Below are positions 1 to 6,918 of a stretch of DNA of 7,306 nucleotides, one piece after another; within the stretch, counting starts at the first letter, position 1; each line of letters starts with the position of its first letter. Source of the stretch: DAOTTI01 sp034437795 (GTDB lineage: Bacteria > Chloroflexota > UBA11872 > UBA12225); assembly GCA_034437795.1 (NCBI GenBank), contig DAOTTI010000118.1, positions 1 to 7,306 of the forward strand, written 5' to 3'. A program made the translations under genes and the position numbers. The notes beneath the pieces are model-generated. The model made no database searches, had not been told where the DNA came from, and saw only the letters and a program-made list of their open reading frames with translations.

Positions 1-206
1 GGCGTATCCCGCCTGAACGGTGGCTATCCCTGACCGGCCATCAGTCCTCAAGCTCGCCCGGCCGCCCGTTTCCCCCGCCGCGGCGCCGACGCCGCCGGCG
101 CCGGCCACCGGCCGCGTTCGCCGCCGCGGGGGGGGAAACGGGCGGCCGGGCGAGCTTGAGGACTGATGGCCGGTCAGGGATAGCCACCGTTCAGGCGGGA
201 TACGCC
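1..206. repeat. 89-bp near-perfect inverted repeat (long hairpin)
   Basis: Bases 1-89 are the reverse complement of bases 118-206 (base i pairs with 207-i), with only two mismatches, at 77/130 and 86/121. The loop, 90-117, is GC-only apart from one A and one T and contains CCGGCC twice (101-106 and 108-113). The left arm starts exactly at the window edge, so the repeat may be longer than what is visible. Neither arm encodes a recognisable protein. A run of eight G lies at 128-135. There is no T-tract on either side, so it does not look like an ordinary intrinsic terminator. It could be a MITE-like or other palindromic element, a structured RNA downstream of the leftward operon, or an assembly or amplification fold-back. 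The mismatches lie close to the apex, in G/C-rich sequence, which does not separate these options. The pairing itself is certain; the nature is not. Confidence 0.9.
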
Positions 207-285
207 ACCCGCATGGGGCCCTCAGCGGCTCCGGCACCTCCGGCAGCTCCGGTGGCCGCGATACGTCACCCGCACGGGGCCCTCA
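199..285 (+). repeat. Pair of 26-nt direct repeats
   Basis: Bases 199-224 and 260-285 agree at 24 of 26 positions, differing at the 7th and 16th base (C/T and T/C). Each runs from GATACG through CACCCGCA to GGGGCCCTCA, and their starts are 61 bases apart. The first eight bases of copy one (199-206) are also the outer end of the right arm of the long inverted repeat, so the two repeat types share sequence. A shorter relative, GATAGCCACC, occurs inside that arm at 179-188. Both differences are transitions, consistent with old duplication. Two copies at this spacing, with no associated genes, do not make a CRISPR array. Confidence 0.75.
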
Positions 286-304
286 CCCTGATCCGCTACA
301 ACAG

Positions 305-443
305 GCGGAGCCCTCGCCCTGGCCTGGGTTCTTCCCGAGCGGAGCCCTCACCCTAAGCCTCTCCCAATAAGGAGAGGGAACTCCTCGCCGGCCGTGAATG
401 GTGCAGGTTGGCCTGCCTTCTTGACCAGCGGAGCCCTCGCCCC
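305..443 (+). repeat. Three dispersed GCGGAGCCCTC-type repeat units
   Basis: Sixteen-base units reading GCGGAGCCCTCRCCCY occur at 305-320, 339-354 and 428-443. The GCCCTC core also lies in both 26-nt direct repeats just to the left. The second and third units are each followed by a GGAGAGGGAA or GGGAGAGGGAA motif (371-380 and 465-475), giving a repeated CCCTC...GAGGG layout. Sequence of this style (CCCTCACCCTAAGCC followed by GGAGAGGGAA) resembles the dispersed intergenic repeats of GC-rich environmental bacteria; that comparison is from memory. No open frame with protein-like composition covers the stretch, and I see no promoter in it. Confidence 0.6.
358..377. other. Small hairpin within the repeat region
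   Basis: CCTCTCC (358-364) pairs with GGAGAGG (371-377) around the six-base loop CAATAA, giving a perfect 7-bp stem. It is not followed by a T-run on either strand, so I do not call it a terminator. It is probably part of the dispersed repeat unit that surrounds it. It lies about 160 bases beyond the stop of the leftward operon and could still be transcribed as part of the 3' end of that message. Confidence 0.45.
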
Positions 444-533
444 GCCGCAGGTGGGACAACCAAAGGGAGAGGGAATTGATCGCTGGCGATGACGGATCGG
501 GCGGCGGCCCGTCGGAGCTTCAAGGCAGCGGCG

Positions 534-1400
534 TTATCGCAGGTAGAGCCAGCGTTTGCAGCGGATGGGGACGTGAAACCCCTGGCCGGGGTACTGCTGA
601 AGACAGTAATCGACGAACCAGCCCGGCTGGCCGGGGTTTCCCGCGAACATGTCGTAGTGCATGGGCACGATCACGTCGGCCCCGATGGCGTGGCCCAGGT
701 CGGCCGCCTCGCGGTAATCGGTGTTCCCGATGATGCCCCGTCGCTCGCGGAACCAGTCGCGCCCGTTAATCGGCAGCATGGCTACGTCCACGCCTAGGGC
801 GGCCAGGCGCTCGACCATGCCCGGATAGACCGTGGTGTCGCCCGCGTGGTAGAGGCGCACGCCGTTCACCTCCACGACGAAGCCAACGAAGCGATAGCCC
901 CGCTGGGGATCGGGCTGCCACACGTACTCCGCAACGGGATCAGCGGTGTCGCCGTGGGCCGCCGGCACGGCGTGCACCTGCGCCGGCCCGATCTGGCGGG
1001 TCTCGTCGACGGGGGCGACGTCCAGCCGGTCACGATCGACGCCCAGCGCCTCCACCCGCGTTACCGCCGCCTCCGGCAGGACGAAGCGGGTGGACGGGGA
1101 GGCCCGTGCGATCCCCTGGATGGTGAACGGATCGAGGTGGTCGAGATGGTCGTGCGAGCAGAACACCAGGTCGGGGCTGATCTCTTCCGGCCGGAACGGT
1201 GGCTCCCACGTGCGCCGCAGCCGATCCGAGGACGGCGCCAGGAAGGGATCGAACAGGAGCGTAACGCCGCCCCCTTTGACGACGAAGCCGGACTGGCCGA
1301 TGTGCCACAGGGCAACGGCGCCCGCGGCCGGACGGGAGCCGTGGATCTCGTTAAGAAGGCCGCGCCCCTGCTGCCAGGGCGTCGCTTGCTCGGCGCTCAT
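534..1400 (-). CDS. UlaG-like metallo-beta-lactamase-fold hydrolase
   Basis: This encodes a 288-residue cytosolic protein of the metallo-beta-lactamase superfamily, closest in layout to UlaG (L-ascorbate-6-phosphate lactonase) and related hydrolases. The metal-binding signature HxHxDH is intact in SHDHLDHLD (H83, H85, D87, H88). Further expected ligands are H149 (AAHGD), D188 (HAGDT) and H248 (PMHYDMFAGNPG); the last motif is typical of the UlaG branch. The N-terminal strand WHIGQSGFVV...LLFDPFL also fits. The length is slightly below that of UlaG itself. The ATG at 1400 is chosen because an in-frame TGA lies just upstream and there is no good later start. It lacks a Shine-Dalgarno site and overlaps the 3' end of the HD gene by 50 bp, so translation is probably coupled. 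It is the last gene of the operon and ends with TAA. The fold and metal site are clear. The substrate is unknown: a lactone or phosphorylated sugar is possible, but many relatives are uncharacterised. Confidence 0.9.
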   Translation of the reverse strand: MSAEQATPWQQGRGLLNEIHGSRPAAGAVALWHIGQSGFVVKGGGVTLLFDPFLAPSSDRLRRTWEPPFRPEEISPDLVFCSHDHLDHLDPFTIQGIARASPSTRFVLPEAAVTRVEALGVDRDRLDVAPVDETRQIGPAQVHAVPAAHGDTADPVAEYVWQPDPQRGYRFVGFVVEVNGVRLYHAGDTTVYPGMVERLAALGVDVAMLPINGRDWFRERRGIIGNTDYREAADLGHAIGADVIVPMHYDMFAGNPGQPGWFVDYCLQQYPGQGFHVPIRCKRWLYLR

Positions 1401-1920
1401 AGCCGGTGATCATACCCGGCGCGGCGGGGGGAGCGGCACGGCGCAACGAGACCATGCGGGCCAGGGCGTGGCGCCGGCGCTCCAGGTGGCGCCGCAGGCG
1501 CTCGCGGGCCCGCCGGCGGGCGCGGCTGATGACCAGCCCGCACTCCTGAGCGGAGGTTAGCAGGTCGGCGGCGATGACGACCCAGGCCTCGCGGGTGCGG
1601 GGCGGGTGGGGCACCAGGGTGTGGGCCTTGATGGCGTGGTGGACGCCGGCCGGCTCCTGCAAGCGGACGGCCAGCGCGCACGGGGCCAGGGTGTTGAACC
1701 AGTGGGCGCCAAGGTCGTGCAGCAGGCCGGCGCGGGCGCAGATCCGCGGGTCGGCGCCGACCAGCGCCGACAGGCGGTGGGCGTTCCGCGCCACCGACAG
1801 CAGGTGGTCATACTCGCTAAGGTCGAAGTGGTGCCGGCGCCAGCGGCTCGACTCGAGTTCAGGGAGCAGGAGCAGGTCCGCCACGTCCTGGCGAAAGCGA
1901 TACTCGTCCAGGGCGATCAT
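1351..1920 (-). CDS. HD-domain phosphohydrolase-like protein
   Basis: This encodes 189 residues containing an HD domain, a metal-dependent phosphohydrolase fold that often acts on nucleotides. Visible motifs are YDHLLSVARNAHRLS (H39, H48), LLHDLG (H68-D69), HHAIKAHTLVPH (H94, H95, H100, H105) and the last conserved acidic residue in VVIAADLLTS (D119). The run from KAHTLVPHPPRTREAWVVIAAD matches the 'HMWPL..PPR..ES.VV.LADK' block of a small HD family that I recall mainly from Firmicutes and Chloroflexota. The C-terminal 60 residues are Arg/Ala-rich and have no recognised motif. The ATG at 1918-1920 overlaps the upstream stop as ATGA, a classic coupled start, and there is no separate Shine-Dalgarno site. 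The gene's last 50 bp overlap the next gene. It has no signal peptide or membrane segment. The domain is well supported; the substrate is not known. Confidence 0.85.
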   Translation of the reverse strand: MIALDEYRFRQDVADLLLLPELESSRWRRHHFDLSEYDHLLSVARNAHRLSALVGADPRICARAGLLHDLGAHWFNTLAPCALAVRLQEPAGVHHAIKAHTLVPHPPRTREAWVVIAADLLTSAQECGLVISRARRRARERLRRHLERRRHALARMVSLRRAAPPAAPGMITGYERRASDALAAGARPS

Positions 1921-4127
1921 ACGGGCGCAATCGTAGCAGGTTGCTCGTCGCCGTGCGTAGCGCGGCCATCCTTGCCTACCTGGGCCCGCTCCAACGCCGC
2001 CTCGCCCGGCGCTTCCCGCCGGGCGGGCACGAGCTGCCGGAGCACGTGATGGAGGTCCGCCGCGCGTAGGATGCGGTCCACCTCCAGCCGGACGTGCGCC
2101 GGCAGGATGATAAACGGGTAGCCTTGGTCGCCCCCCAGCGAGGCGTGGGTGCCAAGCTGGTGCTCGAACGAGTAGATGTGTCGCTCACCCGCAGCGCCCG
2201 GCACGGCGTCGCGCGCCGTCGGGGGCTGGAAGACGGCGGCAAAGCAGATGAGGTCGCCGCAGTCTTCCATGCTGGCGTAGGCGCCAATCTGGCGCGCCAC
2301 GACCTCCGGCTCCTCGAAGGCGTGCAGCGGATTGCTGCCCGCCACCGGCTCAACCCGCACCACGACGGGGTCGCGCTCGATGACGCGCAGACGGGCGCGG
2401 CCGTCACGGCCCATGAGGATCAGCTCGTCCCGCTCTCGGGCGATGACCAGCTGCACCGCGGGGTGGCGCACCAGCGCCTCCACGAAGCCCGGGCAGAGGG
2501 CGTCTACCTCGCTCAGATCGAGGCGGTGGTCAACGTCGCGGACCCAGATCTGAGACAGCGGGCCGCAGCTGATGACGGCCACGCGCGGGGCATCGTCGTC
2601 CTCCTCCTGCGCCAGGAAGCGCTCGCCCAGCTTCACCGCGCCGGCCGTACCCAGCTCCAGCGACCAGGCCCCGATCCGGCCCCACGTGCGCAGCCATCCC
2701 GAGCTGGCCCGCGCCACGCTGCCGGCCAGCCTGGCCAGCCATAGGCCGCCGGACCGGCGGCGCGGCCGGCGGAGGCCCAGGCGCTGCACCGACCGCCGCC
2801 GCTTGGCGCGGAACTGGGGCGTGGCCTGGGCGCCCGTCTTCCACCATTGCCGCACCCAGTCGTGGAACTCACTGTCGAAGACGTCTGCGGCCGGCAGGCA
2901 GGGGGTCATCCCGTGGTCGCTCAGGATGATCATGTGGTACGGGCGGGCGCACCAGGGCCTCGTCTCGTGCAGCTTGCGGATAGCGCCATCGATCCCTCTG
3001 AGCACGCGCAGGGCGTTGCGCGAGAGGGGTCCGCTGTGGTGGGCCACCACGTCGTAGCCAATGAAGCAGGAGTAGATCACGGGCACGCCCCGCAGCATGT
3101 CCAGGCGCGTGCCGGCAGTGACGATCTCCCGCGCCAGGACGTTGAGCAGGATGCGCACGATGGGGAAGGCGCCTTCCAGGATGCGGGGCCGGTTCAGGGT
3201 GAGGGCGATAGCCCGATCCTCCATCTCTTGCAGCAGCTCCCAGGTGGCGTCGAAGGCGAAGCGCACTACCTTCCCAGGGTTGAGCAGCAGGACGGCTAGG
3301 GCGCGAAGCAATGCGTCGCCGGGCTTGTACCAGTGGGGATTGGCCCCGGCGATGGTGAGGACGGCATACTCGGCGTCGCCGGACATGATGTTGCTGTAGC
3401 TGCTACCACCGGCCAGCAGGCCAGGGCGGCCGGCCCTGGCGGCCACTCGGGCCTGGACGCGGCGCATGTGGTTGGGGTTGGCGCCGACGACGCGCTTCTG
3501 CTCCTGGCGGTCCCACCAGTAGAAGCCGACTACGCCTTCACTGGTGCCGTAGAAGAGGCCGCTCTGCACCGGTGGCGTATCCGACGCCAGGCCGCACCGC
3601 CAGCGATAGAGCGTGTAGTCACCGGCACGAAGCAGGCGCCCCAGGAAGGGCATGTAGCCTCGGTCGATCGCCTGGATCAGGTGGCCGTGGCCGAGCCCGT
3701 CGATCTCGATAAAGAGCGCGCCGGTGGGGGAACCGGCCCCGCCCGCCGGCTGCAGGCCGAGGATGCGCGCCAGGAGCTGGTAGCGCCCGCGGAAGAACCA
3801 CGTGCCCAGGGCATAGCCCCACTGGACGGCGCGTTCGCGGGCGCGGACGAACGCCCTGCCTCGCCCCGCCGGCCACCAGCCGCCGCAGGGCGCCGGCCGT
3901 CCCTCAACTAGAGCGCGAGCGACCTGCACCGCTTGCGCCGCCGCACGCGCCAGGGCGGTCACGGCCGCCGGCCGCTCCTGGCACGCGCCATGCGCTGCTG
4001 GCGCTGTGATGTGGACGAGCGCGCGCGGCAGGGCCTCGCCGCCACGTCCGGCAGACGGGGAGGGGAGACCGTGCCCGCCATCGTGCGGGCCGCGCTGGGG
4101 CGGGAAACGGGCGGAGGGACCTAACAC
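1917..4127 (-). CDS. Alkaline-phosphatase-superfamily hydrolase (phosphodiesterase/phosphatase-like)
   Basis: This encodes up to 736 residues of the alkaline phosphatase / type I phosphodiesterase-nucleotide pyrophosphatase superfamily, which hydrolyses phosphate mono- or diesters with two metal ions. The full ligand set is visible: D143 in FIEIDGLGHG, the likely nucleophile T184 in SDTPPVQSG, D359 and H363 in GYDVVAHHSGP, D404-H405 in LSDHGM, and H661 in GTHASLGG. Between H405 and H661 lies an unusually long stretch with a basic segment (about 440-460) and an acidic EEDDD patch (508-512). No signal peptide or clear membrane helix is seen, so it is probably cytosolic or peripheral. The start is uncertain. 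A GTG at 4125-4127 overlaps the upstream stop by 7 bp but lacks a Shine-Dalgarno site. The first ~100 residues are low-complexity Ala/Arg/Gly, and an in-frame GTG at 3927-3929 would also keep the whole catalytic domain. Second gene of the operon. The fold is sure; the substrate is unknown. Confidence 0.88.
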   Translation of the reverse strand: MLGPSARFPPQRGPHDGGHGLPSPSAGRGGEALPRALVHITAPAAHGACQERPAAVTALARAAAQAVQVARALVEGRPAPCGGWWPAGRGRAFVRARERAVQWGYALGTWFFRGRYQLLARILGLQPAGGAGSPTGALFIEIDGLGHGHLIQAIDRGYMPFLGRLLRAGDYTLYRWRCGLASDTPPVQSGLFYGTSEGVVGFYWWDRQEQKRVVGANPNHMRRVQARVAARAGRPGLLAGGSSYSNIMSGDAEYAVLTIAGANPHWYKPGDALLRALAVLLLNPGKVVRFAFDATWELLQEMEDRAIALTLNRPRILEGAFPIVRILLNVLAREIVTAGTRLDMLRGVPVIYSCFIGYDVVAHHSGPLSRNALRVLRGIDGAIRKLHETRPWCARPYHMIILSDHGMTPCLPAADVFDSEFHDWVRQWWKTGAQATPQFRAKRRRSVQRLGLRRPRRRSGGLWLARLAGSVARASSGWLRTWGRIGAWSLELGTAGAVKLGERFLAQEEDDDAPRVAVISCGPLSQIWVRDVDHRLDLSEVDALCPGFVEALVRHPAVQLVIARERDELILMGRDGRARLRVIERDPVVVRVEPVAGSNPLHAFEEPEVVARQIGAYASMEDCGDLICFAAVFQPPTARDAVPGAAGERHIYSFEHQLGTHASLGGDQGYPFIILPAHVRLEVDRILRAADLHHVLRQLVPARREAPGEAALERAQVGKDGRATHGDEQPATIAPV

Positions 4128-6712
4128 AGGCGCTTGATGAAGTCGACGTACTTTTCAGCCAACGCTGCCGCGTGCTCGGGCGAGCTAGACTCGGCGTGGA
4201 CGTGGAAGGCCGGGCGGTCGGGGTCGGGCAGGATGAGCACCCATTCCAGGCCCAGATCGAACTTCACCCCGTCGACCTGCTCGGCCGGCTCGGCGTGCTG
4301 CTGGGTGGCGCGCTGGTGGAGTTCGCGCATGACCCGCCCCTTCGCCTCCTGGGGGCACGGCACCTCGACGCGGGCCAGGTGGTAGGGAGGCACGCGGGCC
4401 AGCACCTCCGACAGGCGCAGACGGGCCGTCCCCAGATATTCGAGGAGGCGCGCCACGGCCATCATGCCGTCGAAGCCGGGATGAAAGTCGGGGAAGACGT
4501 AGCTCCCTTCCCCGTCGCCGACCAGCACCAGCTCAGGCGCCCCGCCGGACGCGGCGCGGTCTCCGGAGGCCCCCTCACCGCGTCCGCGCGCCAGCGCGCC
4601 GGCCCCCAGCTCAGCGGCCAGCATCTGCGCCTGCGGGTTGGCCTGCACCCGCCGCACCCTGCCGCCGCACTCCTCGGCCAGACGCTCCATCATCAACGGG
4701 GCGGTGACCGGCACCGCCACCGTGCTGCCGGGCCTGGCCAGCCAGGCCAGGATGGCGAACACCGCCAGCGCCGTCATCGGCGGCACGATGTTGCCCTGGT
4801 CGTCCACCAGGGCGATGGTCTTCCCGTCGTTATCCATCATCGCGCCCAGGCTGGCCCCGATGGCGCGGCACATGGCCGCCAGCTGGCGAAGGTCCTGGTC
4901 GTACTGGGCTGGCGTGCGGAGGGCATAGGCCTGCGTCGTCGCGGCGTTGACCGTCACCGTCTCCACGCCGAGTTCGCCCAGGAGCGTGGGTAGGATGGCG
5001 GAGGTGCTGCCTAAGCCATAATCGACCACCGCCCGCCCTCGGGCGCCGGCGATGGCGGCCGGATCACAGCGGGCTTTGAAGGCCTCCATGTAGCGCCGGA
5101 CGACCGGCTCGCCCACCAGGGTGATGGTGCCGATGTCGGCCATGGGGACGCGCCGGAAGTCCTCGCGAAAGAAGGAGGTCTCGATCTTGCGCTCGGTGTT
5201 CTTGTCGATGTTCAGGCCACGCCCGTCGATGATCTTGATGTCGATCATGCGCCGGTCGTCGGGCGAAATGCGCACGTGGACGCCGCCGACGGCCTCGGAG
5301 AGGCGCGTCTCGTAGCGGGCCACGGGCACCGGTACCTCCGATAGGTCCAGGACGTCGATGCCGGCGCTGAGCAGGCCGGACATGACGGCCCGCTTGATCA
5401 TGCGGGCAGGGCGCGAGAGGTCGCGATTGGCGGTCACGGCGGCTCCACGGGGGAACATGGAGCCGTAGGCGGCGCCCAGGCGCGCGGCGAACTCGGGGAC
5501 CATCTCGATGTTGGCCAGGCCAGAGACCCCCGCGCGGGTGAAGATGGAGCGACGGGCCTGGGCGCCGTGGACGATACTGGTGGTGACGGTGGCGCCGGGC
5601 TCCACCTCCTTGCTGGGCCAGAGCTTGACGTTGGGCCGGACGATGGCCATCTCCCCAAGGGTGCAGTTGTCACCGATCACTGCCCCTTCAAAGACCACCG
5701 TGCCGGCCTTCAGGCTGCACTGCCGGCCGACCAGGGCGCCGTGCAGATCGGCCCCTTCGCCGATATAGCAGTTGGCCCAGATGACGCTGCGGTCGATGGT
5801 GGCCCGCTCGTCGACGATGGTGTAGTCGCCGATGACCGTGGGGCCGTGAATGACCGCCTGCGCCCGCACCTCCACCCCCTTGCCCAGGAAGATGGGGCCA
5901 TAGAGGCGGGCCGAGGGATCGATCTCCACGTCGCCTTCCTTGCCCGCGCCGGCCACCCAGATCCGGCCCGGGAGCTGGTGGCCGGGCGTCTCCAGGTTGA
6001 CCAGCCCGTGCAGCATGTCAGCGTTGGCCCGCATGTACTCCGCCAGATTGCCGACATCGCACCAGTAGCCGCCGGCGATGAAGCCGAACATCGGGTCGCC
6101 GTTGCGCAGCAGCTGGGGGAAGACGTCGGCGCTCCAGTCCACCATCCGTCCGGGAGGGACGTACCGGAAGATGGCCGGATCGAGCACGTAGATGCCGGTA
6201 TTGACGGTGTCGGAGAAGACCTCCCCCCAGCTTGGCTTTTCCAGAAACCGGACCACCCGCCCGTCCTGGTCGATGATGACGACGCCATATTCGAGAGGCG
6301 TGGGCACGCGATAGAGCGTCAAGGTGGCCATTGCGCCCTTCTGCTGGTGGTAGCGGATCACCTGCGTCAGGTCGATGTCGGTCAGGGCATCACCGCTGAT
6401 GACCAGGAACGGCTGGTCCAGCAAGGCCTCGGCGTTCTTGACGCTGCCGGCGGTGCCCAGGGGCGTCTCCTCCACGGTGTAGTGGATCTCCATCCCGAAG
6501 TCGCTGCCGTCGCCGAAGTACTCCTGGATGACGTTGGCCAGGTACTGCAGGGTGACGACGACCTGGTTGATACCGTGCCGGCGGAGCAAGCCCAGGATGT
6601 GCTCCATGACCGGCACGTTCACCACGGGGACCATCGGCTTGGGGCGCCCGATCGTCAGCGGGCGCAGGCGCGAGCCTTCGCCACCGGCCATGACAACTGC
6701 CTTCATCGACAT
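4121..6712 (-). CDS. Sugar-nucleotidyltransferase / beta-helix / phosphohexomutase-like fusion
   Basis: This encodes an 863-residue, three-part protein. Residues 1-235 are a nucleotidyltransferase that joins a sugar 1-phosphate to an NTP: AGGEGSRLRPLT (residues 9-20), K25 in RPKPMVP, the metal Asp D108 in VISGDAL, FLEKPSW (157-163) and NTGIYVLDP (171-179). It resembles bacterial GDP-mannose pyrophosphorylases, although dTDP/UDP-sugar specificity is not excluded. Residues about 255-390 are a left-handed beta-helix of hexapeptide repeats (IGDYTIVDERATIDRSVIW and following). Residues about 395-863 have a phosphomannomutase/phosphoglucomutase layout, but most catalytic motifs are altered (see findings). 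An Ala/Gly/Arg-rich insertion lies near 705-727. The ATG at 6712 is preferred because AAGGAGG sits five bases upstream; a GTG at 6745 would add 11 residues but places that site inside the gene. It is the first gene of the operon. The usual annotation, 'mannose-1-phosphate guanylyltransferase/phosphomannomutase', is secure only for the first half. Confidence 0.9.
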   Translation of the reverse strand: MSMKAVVMAGGEGSRLRPLTIGRPKPMVPVVNVPVMEHILGLLRRHGINQVVVTLQYLANVIQEYFGDGSDFGMEIHYTVEETPLGTAGSVKNAEALLDQPFLVISGDALTDIDLTQVIRYHQQKGAMATLTLYRVPTPLEYGVVIIDQDGRVVRFLEKPSWGEVFSDTVNTGIYVLDPAIFRYVPPGRMVDWSADVFPQLLRNGDPMFGFIAGGYWCDVGNLAEYMRANADMLHGLVNLETPGHQLPGRIWVAGAGKEGDVEIDPSARLYGPIFLGKGVEVRAQAVIHGPTVIGDYTIVDERATIDRSVIWANCYIGEGADLHGALVGRQCSLKAGTVVFEGAVIGDNCTLGEMAIVRPNVKLWPSKEVEPGATVTTSIVHGAQARRSIFTRAGVSGLANIEMVPEFAARLGAAYGSMFPRGAAVTANRDLSRPARMIKRAVMSGLLSAGIDVLDLSEVPVPVARYETRLSEAVGGVHVRISPDDRRMIDIKIIDGRGLNIDKNTERKIETSFFREDFRRVPMADIGTITLVGEPVVRRYMEAFKARCDPAAIAGARGRAVVDYGLGSTSAILPTLLGELGVETVTVNAATTQAYALRTPAQYDQDLRQLAAMCRAIGASLGAMMDNDGKTIALVDDQGNIVPPMTALAVFAILAWLARPGSTVAVPVTAPLMMERLAEECGGRVRRVQANPQAQMLAAELGAGALARGRGEGASGDRAASGGAPELVLVGDGEGSYVFPDFHPGFDGMMAVARLLEYLGTARLRLSEVLARVPPYHLARVEVPCPQEAKGRVMRELHQRATQQHAEPAEQVDGVKFDLGLEWVLILPDPDRPAFHVHAESSSPEHAAALAEKYVDFIKRLC

Positions 6713-6717
6713 CGCAC

Positions 6718-6724
6718 CCTCCTT
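6718..6724 (-). promoter_or_regulatory. Strong Shine-Dalgarno site of the operon's first gene
   Basis: Read on the minus strand this is AAGGAGG, followed by a five-base spacer GTGCG and the ATG at 6710-6712. It is the only strong ribosome binding site among the minus-strand genes; the three downstream genes start inside or against their upstream neighbour. It decides the start at ATG 6712 over the in-frame GTG at 6743-6745 and over a second ATG two codons later (6704-6706). Confidence 0.8.
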
Positions 6725-6768
6725 ATCCCGTACCGTAGCACGCACTAGACCGCGGGTAAAGCGGCAAC

Positions 6769-6797
6769 AGGATAGGATTTATGGCGCCCGCTGTGCA
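6769..6797 (-). promoter_or_regulatory. Candidate sigma70-type promoter of the leftward operon
   Basis: On the minus strand TGCACA (6792-6797, 4 of 6 to TTGACA) is separated by exactly 17 bases from TATCCT (6769-6774, 4 of 6 to TATAAT). This would start transcription near 6762 and give a leader of about 50 bases before the ATG at 6712. It sits in the least GC-rich part of the gap. An alternative closer to the gene is TTTACC, 17 bases, TACGGT, but its -10 is poorer. Weak matches of this kind occur by chance, so this is a candidate only. Confidence 0.35.
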
Positions 6798-6801
6798 GGG
6801 G

Positions 6802-6821
6802 CTGCGCCTGATGCGGCGCAG
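6802..6821. other. Hairpin or operator-like inverted repeat in the divergent gap
   Basis: CTGCGCC (6802-6808) and GGCGCAG (6815-6821) form a perfect 7-bp stem around the loop TGATGC. It lies just upstream of the candidate leftward promoter and over 100 bases from the rightward gene. A second small inverted repeat, ACGGT-GG-ACCGT, lies at 6847-6858. Either could be a regulator site shared by the divergent genes, but GC-rich intergenic DNA throws up such stems often. Confidence 0.3.
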
Positions 6822-6918
6822 GGCTTGCACGCGCCGGCCGTGGCGGACGGTGGACCGTGGAGCCCCCCGCCCCGGCGCGCCACGGCGGGCGCGGCTAACC
6901 TCCCTGCCCCATGCGCGT

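Noticed and set aside
199..285. Possible CRISPR array
   Set aside because: There are only two 26-nt copies with two differences, and no third copy at the same period or cas gene is nearby.
156..356. A 66-codon plus-strand frame in the repeat region
   Set aside because: It runs through the arm of the inverted repeat and the direct repeats. Its Pro/Ala/Arg-rich product reflects repeat composition, not a protein.
498..511. CGGGC/GCCCG hairpin after the operon stop as an intrinsic terminator
   Set aside because: The stem is only 5 bp with a 4-base loop and is not followed by a T-run on the minus strand.
476..797. Short plus-strand frames starting near 476 and 489
   Set aside because: They mostly overlap the 3' end of the UlaG-like gene on the opposite strand and show no protein family features. 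A GGGAGAGGG stretch before them belongs to the repeat.
846..1409. Plus-strand open frame opposite the UlaG-like gene
   Set aside because: It is antisense to a gene with a complete metal-binding motif set, and its product has no recognisable domain.
5567..6748. A 393-codon plus-strand open frame
   Set aside because: It lies exactly antisense to the nucleotidyltransferase fusion, has an Asp/His/Gly/Val-rich composition typical of the reverse strand of GC-rich genes, and shows no motif or ribosome binding site.
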